The translations under genes were made by a program, and so were the position numbers. The notes beneath the pieces were generated by a model. That model saw only the letters and a list, made by a program, of their open reading frames with translations. It did no database searches and was not told where the DNA came from. From Piezodorus guildinii (taxonomy: Eukaryota > Arthropoda > Insecta > Hemiptera > Pentatomidae), in assembly GCA_023052935.1 (NCBI GenBank), contig CM041297.1, forward strand, positions 88,422,021-88,486,020: DNA of 64,000 bases, in the 5' to 3' direction. Below are positions 52,026 through 63,884 of this stretch, piece after piece; the first letter of the stretch is position 1, and the number at the start of each line of letters is the position of its first letter.

Positions 52026-54197
52026 TATGCGATTCGTCTTGGGCCTAGCCATACTTCAATCAGTCATGCTATAGTGCGGTCATCGATAAAGCACTGTATT
52101 ATATCCACAAGTTCAGTCATGTAGTTATACGTTTCTGACAATGCTCTTATTAATGGGATTTAACGGATCGATAATTGATAATTTAGTACAATAATATATA
52201 CGTGGACCTAACTTAGCAGGAACACCCAAGCAGGAGACCCCAAAAAATTGTTGGGACTCTAAGAAGAGAATGAATGTACTGCATATCTTGACTCATTGCT
52301 TGTTAAAAGCACATGGTTTCTAATTCAATGGTAGTGCAGGAGATTATTTGGCAAATATCAGGCTCAAACGCCGGAATTTTACCCCCAAAGAGGGGAACCC
52401 ATCTCACAGAGGGGCTGAGTGAGCCATAGAGGGTCTCCCTACCTCAGGGTTGATCCACTGGCTAATGAAAAAGAATAAAATATCATTTGCCGCAACCGGA
52501 CATGAAATCAGAACAGGAAGATAAGCATTCTATTGATGGAACTACCCCTTCCTCATTTGGAATATTCAATCTATTTAATTTAATACATTTATTATGCGTA
52601 GATTGAACTTTGCAATAGGATTGATACTGTATGGAATATCAGACGGCAAAAAATTTAACTTTAGAATTTGTGAACAATATCAAACTGTAAAATGCAGTTA
52701 ATTATTAAATCAAGCTTCAAATAAAGACCGAAACACCGAAATTAACAAAGATCCTATTGATATAAGAAAAAAAACCGCTGCAAATTATTACACAATGGTT
52801 TATTATTTCCAAATAACAATATTAGGGTATAAATGTTTATACAGCTGTTCATAAGCAATCAAGTGATATGAAAATAAATAAATAATTCTAAGGACAATGG
52901 CATGTCACCAATGCTAATTTTAAAACGTCATATATCTGCTAGTTCTAAATCAATTTCAATGATTTTTTTTTTTTTTTTATTTTGTAGAAAATGTAATTCT
53001 GTATGAAATAAAACTGAGAGCTAATAAGAGCATTTGGTATTTATTCATTCTTTTTTTTTCGTATTTCTTTTACGGATTTCTTTTTATTCGTTATTAGGAT
53101 CCTACGCATCTTGACTTGACAAGTAAGCCCTCAAATTTTGAGAGGGGGGGCGAGGTAATTTTTTTTTTGGTTGATTACAAAGGTTCATTATTGAAAATGA
53201 TATACCAAAACTTGAATCAAGTTTTCAGTTATCAGGGAGACGACATGTACTTAAAACATTTCTTTTATAACTAACAGCTTACTGCTAAAACAATAAAAGC
53301 TATTTTTGATATGAAACTCCTACACTTTAGCCATGTTATAATTGTACTGTTGTTTATGTAAGTGTGTGGAATGAAATAATAATGTTTTTTTTTCCCCACT
53401 ACTATATAAATCAAACGTTAAATCTTTAGTGAACTAAACAAAAAAGAGGCATCGAAATAATCGATAAGATATCAATTAAATATTCTGGGTTTTCTTTTCT
53501 TGAATTTTTGTTAAACATTCGAATTGTTAGTATTTATTGTTAGCATTTCCAGGCAGTCAGCTGTAGCTGATTTAACGTGTGAAAAGCGAAGTTACTTAAC
53601 AACTACCCTAACTGAGATCAAAAAGGCAATGGTGATCTGATTTAATTTGCATTCAATTTAACAGCAGCAGGTAACTGTTGTTATGTAACTTCACTTATCC
53701 CTCCGTTTCTTTGCAGATGTCGTGGAATGAGGTACTATCTCTTGGTGGGGTTCTTTTTTTTAAGACTATGGATGTGAAATGTGCTGCATATTGTCTTCAT
53801 GGGTGTGAATTTTTTCCTCTTTATTTTCTTTCCTGATGATGCATGGCTAGGAGAAAACGTCGACTTTTCAGTTACATGTGCTTTTGGAGACTTTAGGCTT
53901 CGTGTATGGAATATATCATAGAAACTATTGTTTTTACTTTCACTTACAGGAATATATAGTATTTAATAAGGAATATGCAATATTTAATAAGGGAAACTAT
54001 TGCGATAGCGAAAAATTTCGAATTTTGTTTTCTACGAGAAAAAACAAAACAAAGCAAAACAAAAGTATTAAAAATTAACTAGCCCATCAGCAATCATTAT
54101 TTTTTCATTGTTTTTCTTCTAAAGGGGACTTGGTCCCAGAACACAGACTTTTTTTTTTTTATATTGAGGATGTATGGTCGACTGTAGAAACTATTTT
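52026..54197. other. AT-rich stretch with repeat fragments
   Basis: 53161-53200 shares the poly(T)/CACAAAGGTTCATTATTGAA block with 4137-4199. 53936-54040 is a short minus-strand end fragment of the 0.9-kb repeat family (ACTTTCACTTAC at 53936-53947). No gene was found. Confidence 0.45.
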
Positions 54198-54394
54198 AGG
54201 TGGAATAATCAGGAATCAGTCATTTTTTTAAAAAAGTTTTTCAACTTTTATTTTTTTAATAATTTTTTTTTAAACTCAGTTTATGCTTGGACATGGCTCA
54301 GTAATCATCAGGATGATGGCTCACAAGCTTGAGCCGAAATGTTGGCAAAATTAAAAAAATTTCAAAAAATGACTGATTCCTGATTATTCCACCT
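54198..54394. repeat. Foldback with 31-bp perfect terminal arms and a hammerhead-like core
   Basis: Arms 54198-54228 and 54364-54394 are exact reverse complements (starting AGGTGGAATAATCAGG). Between them, GATGA (54312-54316), one T, a 6-bp hairpin GGCTCA/TGAGCC, GAAA (54336-54339) and TGTTGGC repeat the layout seen at 24131-24165. Confidence 0.75.
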
Positions 54395-54429
54395 ATAAGA
54401 CTTTTTTTTTTCATTTCATTTCATTAAAT

Positions 54430-54815
54430 CGGAGTAGAGTTAAGAGGCTGTACTAAACCACCAAATTCTTCCCTCATCCAAAATCCTTCGTAAAATCCTG
54501 CTTACTTTGTCACGAATAAACTCATCCATAAAGAACTTAATGTTCCATATGTTACTGAATTAGCCCGAACCAGTTATTAATCATTCTATGAAACACTCCA
54601 TTTCCACTCTAACCCACTAGTTTCTATCCTACCCTCCTCTTCAATACCTGATAACCCTCCGAGACGTCTGAAAAGAAAATGGCTCCGAGACCTTCTAGTT
54701 TAAAACATTTTTAGAGTGGTGCCATTGGGTAGTGTCTCTAAGTGTATTTCACTATTGTCCATCATAGTTAGTTGATTCAATTTAATACAGTTTTAAATTA
54801 TGTTTAAAAAAAAAA
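54430..54815 (+). mobile_element. 5'-truncated LINE, same family as 60378-61295
   Basis: It starts CGGAGTAGAGTTAAGAGGCT, equivalent to the LINE RT C-terminal region, has stops and small indels, then the shared 3' UTR and an A-run. TCATTAAAT lies at 54421-54429 and 54816-54824 (9-bp TSD). Confidence 0.8.
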
Positions 54816-54824
54816 TCATTAAAT

Positions 54825-55620
54825 ACCACCTTCTTATTATGCCTTATTAGAAGTACAAGAAAAGATTATTTTGGAAGTATTAATGTAATTGAAAATTAAT
54901 GGAAAAATACTAGATAAATAATAATTTACATTAAAAGTCTTGTAATATAAAAAAATAAATGCGGAAAGAGAAATATTTCCAAAGCGGCCCAACCTTGAAG
55001 CTTACAGAGACTCATGTAACTGCCCCCACCGGTTACACCATAAACTCCTCCCCAGTTTTAGGGAAGTGTCGCCTGGCCACTTTCTTCGCTTTCACTCTCT
55101 GTCTACCGTTTACACTTCTATCTTATCTATGTCTCAGTATGTTTATAGAATTATTTGCAGTATTCACTCTTGGAGAAAACAACTCCTAGTCCATTTTTCG
55201 CCCGCTTGTATCATTTAATAAACTGAATTCTCTACGCTTAGGTTTACTCTAAATAAATAAATAATAAATTAATAACAATAATAGGCTTACCGAAACAGAA
55301 GATTTGATGCCGATCCTACCAATCTAACACTTTTTAATCGAGTGACCCCATCCAAGCCAAACCCATTAGATCAGACGCCTTCTAGTCAGTTTAACGCATA
55401 TTAATTCTCAGAAACAATTCTTTATTGAGTAATATTACAATCAGTCCAAATCAGAACATTTTTAATAGTGATAAAGTACAACATTCATACTACAAAATCA
55501 ATAAAAATATATACAATAGTCACTCATACCTATATACAATTCTCAAGCATACAGCACGTGAATGGAGAATCTAGCCAATGCTAGAACTCCAATATACATG
55601 TTACAAGAAGTCCGAGGCCA
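54825..55620. other. Stretch without recognised genes
   Basis: Open frames such as 54959-55189 lack recognisable features. AAATAA repeats lie near 55250. Confidence 0.4.
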
Positions 55621-55742
55621 CTGCCGTTTCAACCTTCTAGGGTGATAGTAAGGATGTGTGGAACTGGATAAGGATTGAGCTAGTGAATTAGGGTGATGAA
55701 TAAGGTTCTGATGGAATTTAGAGAATTTTGATGGTATAAGGT

Positions 55743-56060
55743 CTAAAATAAATGGAATAGGTCGCGGCGTAAGGTATGGTAGGTGACATAATAAGGAGCA
55801 TTAACTATTGTTCCGAGGTCTTTGGATTGCAAGGGTTGAATGCGTTTGATGTTAGATAATTTGTTTGTCTCCCACAGTTCAAGTCTGAATGTCCAGATAG
55901 ATTTTAATACTGTCTTGTATATTAGCAGTTTGTTTTCGGTAGATTTAACGCATTGTAACATTTTAGAAATGAGTTCTTCACTATGCCTAACAACTTCACA
56001 TAAAAATATCGATTTAGTAGCCGAAAAACTTTTTGTCAAATTAAGGTAAATAAAAAAAAT
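55743..56060 (-). pseudogene. LINE RT C-terminal fragment, minus strand
   Basis: The minus-strand frame includes LLIYKTVLKSIWTFRLELWE and IKRIQPLQSKDLGTIVNAPY, parallel to IIYMTIIRPIWTYGVELWGS and LQSKILRKILNAPYFVTN of the 60378 LINE but more diverged. It belongs to a related Jockey-like family. The 3' limit is unclear and may extend to about 55620. Confidence 0.65.
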
Positions 56061-56450
56061 CCTTCTTTCGGTTGCAATTTGAATGTGGTGTCATCCATGT
56101 ATAAAAATGAACTGTTTGTTCGATTTAGAGTTAATCGCAGAAACCAAAAAGAGAAAGTGACGTAAGAACAGGAATATTCAATTCCAACTTTCATGGATAA
56201 CCATAGATTTAGAAGAAAGAAATGGGTAAATTAATATAACAAAAAAATATGCCTTCTTACACCAGCGAGGTTATGCTTTGTGTATATATTTTAGAAAAAA
56301 ACAGGCATTAGAAGGTTACTATATTATTCGGTTCATTATTATTTTATTTTTCAAATGATCTATTTAAAATTCGTATAAAAAGGTTAAATTTAGTTTCTAT
56401 GAAATTCCAATTTAGTTGAAAGTGAAATAGCCGTTTTCATGAAATAATCT

Positions 56451-57660
56451 TTAAAGTTCGTTCGTCTGGCTCAACAACTCATCACTCAGTTGGGGCGCCT
56501 CCAATTGTAAGGCTCTTGCATCTTCTGCAACAGAATCCATCCACCTCGCTCTAGGTCTGCCCACACTTCTTGTCACATGAATTTCTTCAATGAGACTCCT
56601 ATTTGGTATGAGCGTATCATTCATTCTTGCAACGTTGCCTGCCCATCTTAACCTTCCCAACTTGGCTACCGTAACACCACCCGGACAGCTGTATAGGTTA
56701 TACAAATCCTGGTTACTTCGCCTTCTCTACATTTCACGCACCTTTACCATGGATTTTCCGTAGGGTTGTTCTCTCAAAAAAGAGAAGTCTTTTATCATAT
56801 GACTTTATTATAGCTCAAACCTCTGAGCCACAGATTAAAACTGGTCGGATGAGTGTTTTATAGACCATTACTTTGTCTCCTTTGAGTAACTTACAGACAA
56901 ACTGCCTCCTCAGGCTACATTAACATCTGTTGGCAGTATTAATTCTCCTACTGATCTCTTAGGAGATCTCGTTTTTCCCGTTGATTTCTGTTCCCAGGTA
57001 AACAAAGCTGTCAACAGAATCAGATCTGAATGGACCAGCTACAAAGTATTCTTATTTTCCTTCAATACCTCCAAATCGCACATACTTGGCCTTCCATACA
57101 ATGATCTTGGCTGCCCTTTCAAGCGAAAGGAATGCTTCCACCACTACTCTTTTAAATCTGGTTTTGACGTCGAGATCATCCGCATACCCCAGGATTTGGA
57201 TAAGCTAGTTAAAAAGGGTCCCTTCTAACTGTATTCCCGAATTCCTGAGGGCTTTTTCTTCAGCAAGATGGAAAAGTAGACTGACATGGACGTCACCCTG
57301 TCTTACTCCTTCGTCGATGCTGAACTCCTAGAGATCAGATTCAATTCTCACCGCGCACTTGGGTCCTTTCATTGTCATTTTCACAAGACGGATTAGCTTC
57401 TTGGGTATACTCATCTCTTCTAGGGCTTGAGTTCCCTTCGATCCACATTATCATAGACAGTTTTGAAGTCTACGAAGAGGGGGTGAGTAACTACTTTATA
57501 CTCTGTGCACTTCTCCATTATTTGCCTAAGTGAGAATATCTGGTCAATCGTTGACCATCCCTTTCTGAAGCCTGCTTGGTAGCTGACGAGTTTTCTCTCC
57601 GCATATGGGATAGTCCAACATACAGAATGTTCGGCAGAACTTAATATGCACAAGAGAGGG
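56451..57660 (-). pseudogene. Decayed RTE-like LINE, minus strand
   Basis: Two recognisable parts in order on the minus strand: RT at 57653-57420 (SYQAGFRKGWSTIDQIFSLR, VVTHPLFVDFKTVYDNVDR) and the C-terminal tail at 56705-56451 (KLGRLRWAGNVARMNDTLIP, RSVGRPRARWMDSVAEDARA). Between them lies frame-broken sequence with RT-like pieces (near 57250-57330). The catalytic YADD is not intact. An old, non-functional copy. Confidence 0.75.
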
Positions 57661-58140
57661 GGGTGATTCCTTAATTTTAAAAGTAGAAATAATTAATAAC
57701 AATGCCAATTTGTGGATTTATAACAATTTTCCTTTACTTTAACAACTTACCTACGATTTGGTACATAATCCTGAATCAAGGTGGCGGGACAGACCATTTA
57801 AACATAAGGACAGTAATATAGATGTATAATATACCGCTGGAAAGCTAAAGCTATCGGAAAAATATTATCTTATGTACAAATTCGTAAAAGTTAATGTAAA
57901 GTTACGAATAGTTTTAAAATAAGTTACATAATTTAGTTTTTTTTCTACTCCCCATGTGATTTGGGGTTAAAAATAGGAAATAGAGGAAGGAATCTGGGAT
58001 CTCTTCTGCATTACATGCATTCTAAGAGGAGACTAAGGATACGTAAGTTTTCGTTATATGGGAGCGAATGGGAGTCACCTATAGTGATAGTTACATAATA
58101 ATTTTATATTGTTTTATTATTTAATCCAAAACCATATATT

Positions 58141-58156
58141 TTCAACGAAATTGAAT

Positions 58157-58202
<46 letters not shown>

Positions 58203-58216
58203 ATTCAATTTCGTTG

Positions 58217-58218
<2 letters not shown>
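58141..58218. repeat. Perfect 78-bp palindrome around (TA)n
   Basis: TTCAACGAAATTGAATACAA (58141-58160) and its exact reverse complement (58199-58218) enclose 38 bp of TA repeat. Confidence 0.9.

Positions 58219-58299
<81 letters not shown>
58219..58299. repeat. (AT)n microsatellite
   Basis: About 80 bp of AT repeat adjoining the palindrome. Confidence 0.95.
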
Positions 58300-58304
<5 letters not shown>

Positions 58305-58379
58305 CTTTAAACTCTTTTATAGTTCTTAAATTGATTTTAACAGCCAATGTAAGGGAATGTCGTGTGTTGCCAGCACCAA

Positions 58380-59374
58380 ATATTGTAATACAAAGGACAG
58401 TTTTAATATTTGGACAGTATGTGTACGAAAGTACTAAAATATGCGACGGTGGGAGGAAGAGCGTGAAAATTGGGGATTTAATGGTATTTTTTTATGCATA
58501 ATTTTTTTTTAAGTTGAAAATATTTATTTATATTTATTAGATATATTACAATCTGTCACAATGGACAATAATAATAGTGCTACAGGATCTCATTCATATA
58601 ATGCATAATTAGAAAAAAAAAAAAAAAACCAAAAATTAAATTTCAGGCAGTCATAAAGACTGCCGATAGAAGTGAACATTTTTTTCTAATTCGCTATTTG
58701 CACTGGAATTTCGTTGGAAAGAAGAGTACGTTTGTAATAGTAGATTATGTTGAGAATGCATGTTTTGTTATTATCGTTTCATTTAACAGTAAAAAATCAT
58801 CACTTTGTAGTGATATATCATTTTGAATTATGCCATCGTTATCTGAATGTGACTGTATACAGTATGAGTTGGCGGTATAAATAGCACCATTTTTTTTTTA
58901 TGGACCTGCCATTGGTATCACTGAAATACGGACATTTAGGAATATGCTTTATATCTGTTTCAAAAGATTAATCTATCTGTGAAAGGATAAAATTAATGGC
59001 TCTTTTTTTTTTGTCTTTGTCGTTGACTTTTTTGCCTGTGTTGATATTGACGACCCCTAATTTTCTTCTGGAATCTCGGAATTATAATTCGAATTATTCT
59101 CAATTAGAAGATTGATCCATCTATGAAGTATTGAATTGGATGATATTTTTCTTATTTATACCCCACCGTTTTTTTTTGTCTGTTTTATTTTTATATATAT
59201 ATTTTTTTGTTTTGTTTCTAAAGGGCGCTTAATTTTCTCTTCTCTTCTAAAGTTATTGTTAATTTGAAAGTTGATGTAGAAATTTGTTGATGAGACTATT
59301 GAATAATTTTTCTTCTTGTCCCTATATCGCTTATACCTATTTTTTTTTCTCCTTTGAATTGAAATTTGTAAATA
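58380..59374. other. AT-rich stretch without genes
   Basis: Many T-runs. No coding or repeat signal recognised. Confidence 0.45.
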
Positions 59375-60282
59375 TTGGGTTGTTTCACATGAAATGTCCG
59401 TATTTATAGTATCTGAAATACATAAAGGATTTTGCAGGTCCCTGTTGTTTTCTTCCGAATGTTTACATATTTAAAGTAAACAGTTACTAATCCTCTACCT
59501 TTGTATTATAAACATTAGCTTCCCAATCAATTACCCACTTTTTAGTATACCTCCAAATATGAACATGGAAACACGCGATTTTCGAGTAATATTTTTCTAC
59601 GAGTTTAAACTCGGCCATTCAGCAGCTGAGGCCGCTAGAAATATTTGCAAGGCGTTAGGAGAAGGGAGTGTTAATGAACGGACCATTCGCCTTAGTTTTC
59701 AGCTGGGGATACCGACTTGGAAAACTTGCCACGAGGAAGACCTCCGTCCGTAATAGACAACGATGTCCTCAAACATTCAGTAGAAGGAAACCCCTACCAA
59801 ACAGTTAAAGGAATCTCAGCACAACTGAGTGCATCTACCGTTTCCAGACATTTAAAGTGTATTGGGAAAATAAAAAAACTCGATACATGGGTACCTCATG
59901 ATCTCACTGAGCGGTAGCAAAACCCCATGTTTCAAAACATACCGTGCAAAAATTGAAAGAACTGGGCTACGAAGTTCTTCCGCACTCACCATATTCTCCC
60001 GACTTGTCTCCAACAGATTACCACCTGTTCAGGAATTTAGACAACATCGTCAAAGAAAAACTTTTTGAAAATGATGATCAAGTGAAAAGTGCGTTTTCAG
60101 ATTTTGTTTCACTTCAAAGCTCAGAGTTTTTCAGTTCGGGGATAAAAAAGTTGGTGTCACGTAGGGAAAGATATGTAGAAAAAGAAGGTAAATACTTCGA
60201 ATAAAATTATCTTGTTTTCATATCGTATTTTTAATTAAAATCCTTTAACTTGAAAACGGACATTTCATGTGACACAACCCAA
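59375..60282 (+). mobile_element. Internally deleted mariner, copy A
   Basis: The ends are TTGGGTTGTTTCACATGAAA (left) and, inverted, TTGGGTTGTGTCACATGAAA (right), with TA at 59373-59374 and 60283-60284. It is 908 bp against about 1.3 kb for a full mariner. The ATG at 59559 begins MNMETRDFRVIFFYEFKLGH. A lesion near 59700 shifts the frame (second part IDNDVLKHSVEGNPYQTVKG), and after WVPHDLTER a deletion removes the region with the first two catalytic aspartates. It resumes at HVSKHT-like sequence, then VQKLKELGYEVLP and YSPDLSPTDYHLF (third D). Mobilisable in trans at best. Confidence 0.9.
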
Positions 60283-60377
60283 TACAACTAAAAGGAGGGG
60301 ACTTCACACTACATTTCTTATACATAATTTAATGAAAAAGGAAGCTATTTAAAAAGACAGTTTTAAATAATGAACAG

Positions 60378-61295
60378 GCAGCATCCTAGGACCTGTTCTT
60401 TATACAGTCTATACAGCTGATATCCCAACCCATCCTAACACATTCCTTTCTACCTATGCTGATGACACGTGTGTGCTATCAGTAGATAATGATCCAGTTA
60501 CTGCCTCCCACACTCTTCAATCCCACATCCGAGACCTTGAAGTATGGTGCCAGAATTGGAGGATTAAAATTAATTCTAACAAATCCCACCAGATAACCTT
60601 TACCCTTCGTCGTAAACCAATGACTTCCTGCCCTACAGTATCCTTTAATGACACTCCACTAGCCCCTGTTGAACAGATTCGATACCTAGGACTCCACCTT
60701 GACAAACGTCTAACTTGGAATCCCCATACAAGACTTAAACGACAAGAAACTGCCCGACGTTTTCGACTACTTCAACACTTACTGGACAAACGCTCCAAAC
60801 TTCCACTTAATTACAAAAGAATCATTTATATGACCATCATAAGACCGATATGGACTTACGGAGTAGAGCTATGGGGCTCTACTAAACCATCGAATTCCTC
60901 TCGTATCCAGTCCTTACAATCCAAAATCCTTCGGAAAATCCTCAATGCTCCTTATTTTGTCACAAACACACTCATTCATAAAGACCTTAATATTCCATAT
61001 GTTGCTGACTTAGCCCGAACCAGGTACCATTCCTTCCATGAAAAGCTCCATTCCCACTACAATCCATTAGTTTCAGTCCTTGCTTCCTCTTCAATCCCTG
61101 ATAATCCTCCGAGGCGTCTGAAAAGAAGATGGCCACGGGACCTTCTAGTTTAGAGTGTTTTTAGAGTGCTGCCACTGGGTAGTGTCTCTACATGTATTTC
61201 ATGACAGTTTTACATATTAACATCACATTTACTAGATGTATTTTTATTTAATACAGTTGTAAATATCAATAAATATGTTAAAAAAAAAAAAAAAA
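60378..61295 (+). mobile_element. 5'-truncated Jockey-like LINE with poly(A) and 13-bp TSD
   Basis: AAATAATGAACAG is present at 60365-60377 and 61296-61308. The coding part runs from RT motif SILGPVLYTVYTADIPTHPN through YADDT (RT active site) to a stop at 61151-61153, including WRIKINSNKSHQITFTLRR, IRYLGLHLDKRLTWNP and PRRLKRRWPRDLLV. It has a 3' UTR and about 18 A residues. The frame is uninterrupted, so this is the youngest of the family (others at 3358, 9956 and 54430), but it lacks endonuclease and most of RT. It lies between two inverted mariners. Confidence 0.92.
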
Positions 61296-61308
61296 AAATA
61301 ATGAACAG

Positions 61309-61430
61309 ACCGCTGCGTTTGGATTGGTCTAGAGCATGTTGGTAACGTCACCATGGTTACGAAAACGAAGCATTTACCTCTACCAAAAATCGCATAACGC
61401 GTCTAAAGAAGTTTTCTCTTAAAAAAAATG
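61309..61430 (+). repeat. Block shared in inverse with about 6960-7100
   Basis: GGTAACGTCACCATGGTTAC and CAAAAATCGCATAA with AAGAAGTTTTC match the reverse complement of 6960-7090, next to the tRNA-like SINE head. Likely part of one dispersed repeat family. Confidence 0.5.
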
Positions 61431-62687
61431 GTTCTTGAAAAAATAAAACTCTGGATAGGAACACCTGAATCACTTAGCGGTATGAAATATACTTTAGGAC
61501 TCTCATACCTAACAAATATGCATAAACAAATTTATATAAATTGGTCGAGCTGTTTCGGATGAGTACGACCACAATTACATGAGATTTTTATATTTATATA
61601 TTATATCCAACCAGTGTCACTTTATTTCATAACAGTTATAGTTTTTAATCATTTCTTATATTTACTTTTTTTAAGTTACATTGATAAACTTATGATTGCA
61701 TTTCGTAACTATTCCGTAACAAAAATACATAATTTTACTTATCCAAAGCAATCAGATTCATTGACAGCTTTTAAAGAAAAGTCCTGTAACAGCTGCATTT
61801 TTCGGAAACTCCAAAGTATAAGAACGTTACCTAACTCTACGTTTATTAGTTCATGAGAAAACAATTACTCAATATCTCTTCCTTTGACAGATTATTTTCC
61901 CCTTTTTTCAATTGCTTAGGCAATTCCGCATCACTTCCAAGTATTCCGTATTACATGGAGCGTGAGATTCCGCCGCTCTAGATATTACGTCTCCAAAATA
62001 TGAGACAAAGATATTAAGTCAGATGACAAAATATATGACAAAAGTGATGAGAAAACTGACTTGTTTCGGCCATTTCATGTGACCAGTATTCTAATTACGT
62101 ATGTATAATCCTGCAATTTCGGAAACGACTCTTTCAGTTATAATGCAGGCAATCAAGCCTTCTATATTGCATACGATTTTTTATATTATTTTTCAAAATA
62201 ATCACAATCGAATCAATAATACTTATGACTTTGTAATAATCTTCTGAAAATTTGTTTAGATTGTATATTGGATGTATATTGTGTATTTTCATTTTCACGT
62301 AGCTATATATAAAATATATAGTAAGGGTAAGGATTGCTAACAAGAATAAATGATTATTCTTGATTATCAGATATTAATTTTATTCAGTCGAATCTTTAGT
62401 AACGTACTAGTAGCAAGTAGCCATACCCGTGATTATCTAATAGTGACATTTTTGCTTTAAAACATCCCAACTTTTTTGTAACGTATTTTTCCACTCTGGG
62501 ATGAACCCTTCCACTGAATAAGCTCTCATTATTTTAAGGATTCAGAACTAAGTTCTATTATCTTTTCAAAACTTAAACATTTTCAGCCTATTAATCATTT
62601 TAAAAAACCAACAACTGATAGAAGCCTATACAGAAAATATGGCTATGAAACGATATATATCCAAATATATTTGTTATAAGTATTTTC
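61431..62687. other. AT-rich stretch without genes
   Basis: Short open frames only. Nothing recognisable. Confidence 0.45.
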
Positions 62688-63590
62688 TTGGGTTGTGTCA
62701 CATGAAATGTCCGTTTTCAAGGTAAAGGATTTTTATTAAAAATACGATATGAAAAAAAGATAATTTTATCCGAGGTATTTACCTTCTTTTCCTACACATT
62801 TTTTCCAACGTGACACCAACTTTTTTATCCCCGAACTGAAAAACTCTGAGCTTTGAAGTGAAACAAAATCTGAAAACGCACTTTTCACTAGATCATCATT
62901 TTCAAAAAGTTTTCCTTTGACGAAGTCGTCTAAATTCCTGAACAGATGGTAATCTGTTGGAGACAAGTCGGGAGAATATGGTGGGTGCGAAAGAACTTCG
63001 TAGCCCAATTCTTTCAATTTTTGCACGGTATGTTTTGAAACATGCCGCTCCGTGAGATCATGAGGTACCCATGTATCGAGCTTTTTTACTTTCCCAATAC
63101 ACTTTAAATGTCTGGAAACGGTAGATGCACTTGCATTTAGTTGTGCTAAGAGTCCTTTAACTGTTTGTTAGGGGTTTCCTTCTACTGTATGTTTGAGAAC
63201 ATCGTTGTCTATTACGGACGGAGGTCTTCCTCGTGGCAAGTTTTCCAAGTCGGTATCCCCAGCTGAAAACTTAGGCGAATGGTCCGTTCATTAACACTCC
63301 CTTCTCCTAACGCCTTGCAAATATTTCTAGCGGCCTCAGCTGCTGAATGGCCGAGTTTAAACTCGTAGAAAAATATTACTCGAAAATCGCGTGTTTCCAT
63401 GTTCATATTTGGAGGTATAGTAAAAAGTGGGTAATTGATTGGGAAACTAATGTTTATAATACAAAGGTAGAGGATTAGTAACTGTTTACTTTAAATATGT
63501 AAACATTCGGAAGAAAACAACAGAGACCTGCAAAATCATTTATGTATTTCAGAAACTATAAAAACGGACATTTCATGTGAAACAACCAAA
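62688..63590 (-). mobile_element. Internally deleted mariner, copy B (inverted relative to copy A)
   Basis: It is 903 bp with the same inverted ends as 59375-60282. TA follows the right end, but the left flank is TC, perhaps mutated. It shares with copy A the frameshifting lesion after VNERTIR and a central deletion. Here LTER joins directly to HVSKHT, 11 bp shorter than in copy A, and it carries 6 bp (NAS region) that copy A lacks. So the two derive from one already defective lineage and then diverged. No functional transposase. Confidence 0.88.
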
Positions 63591-63884
63591 TAGTATCTAT
63601 GTTATTACTGATCAGATTAAGAGGATTTTGCTTCTAGGTCGTTACAAATTTGATTGTCACTCAAATAGGGACTTATAGTTTTTGAGTTATTCGAAAAACA
63701 ATTTTGTTTTACGTTTTCTAAAAATATTTTTTTAAACCACTTAGAGCACGAATTTTCCCAAACTCAGCCTTATTGCACATCTAGACGGTAAGACGAACCT
63801 CCAGGAGAAATTTCAACTTCACAACCACAGTCGTTTTTGAGAAACTGCGATGACCAGAAAATCGAGTGAAATGGCACTTTCCTT
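63591..63884. other. AT-rich spacer
   Basis: No gene was recognised. Confidence 0.45.

Larger units (their letters stand above)
57803..58379 (-). repeat. Copy 5 of the repeat family, with AT microsatellite and palindrome inside
   Basis: Minus-strand copy ending at AATGTCGTGTGTTGCCAGCA plus CCA (the TGGTGCG end). Its other end is truncated near 57803, next to the RTE fragment. It contains AGGACAGTAATATAGATGTA and ATATACCGCTGGAAAGC, shared with other copies, and an inserted block at about 57950-58300. Confidence 0.6.

Noticed and set aside
54959..55189. 76-codon plus-strand open frame
   Set aside because: No recognised motif. A hydrophobic C-terminal half alone is not enough support.
58109..58347. 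IYIYIY open frames on both strands
   Set aside because: Translation of AT microsatellite only.
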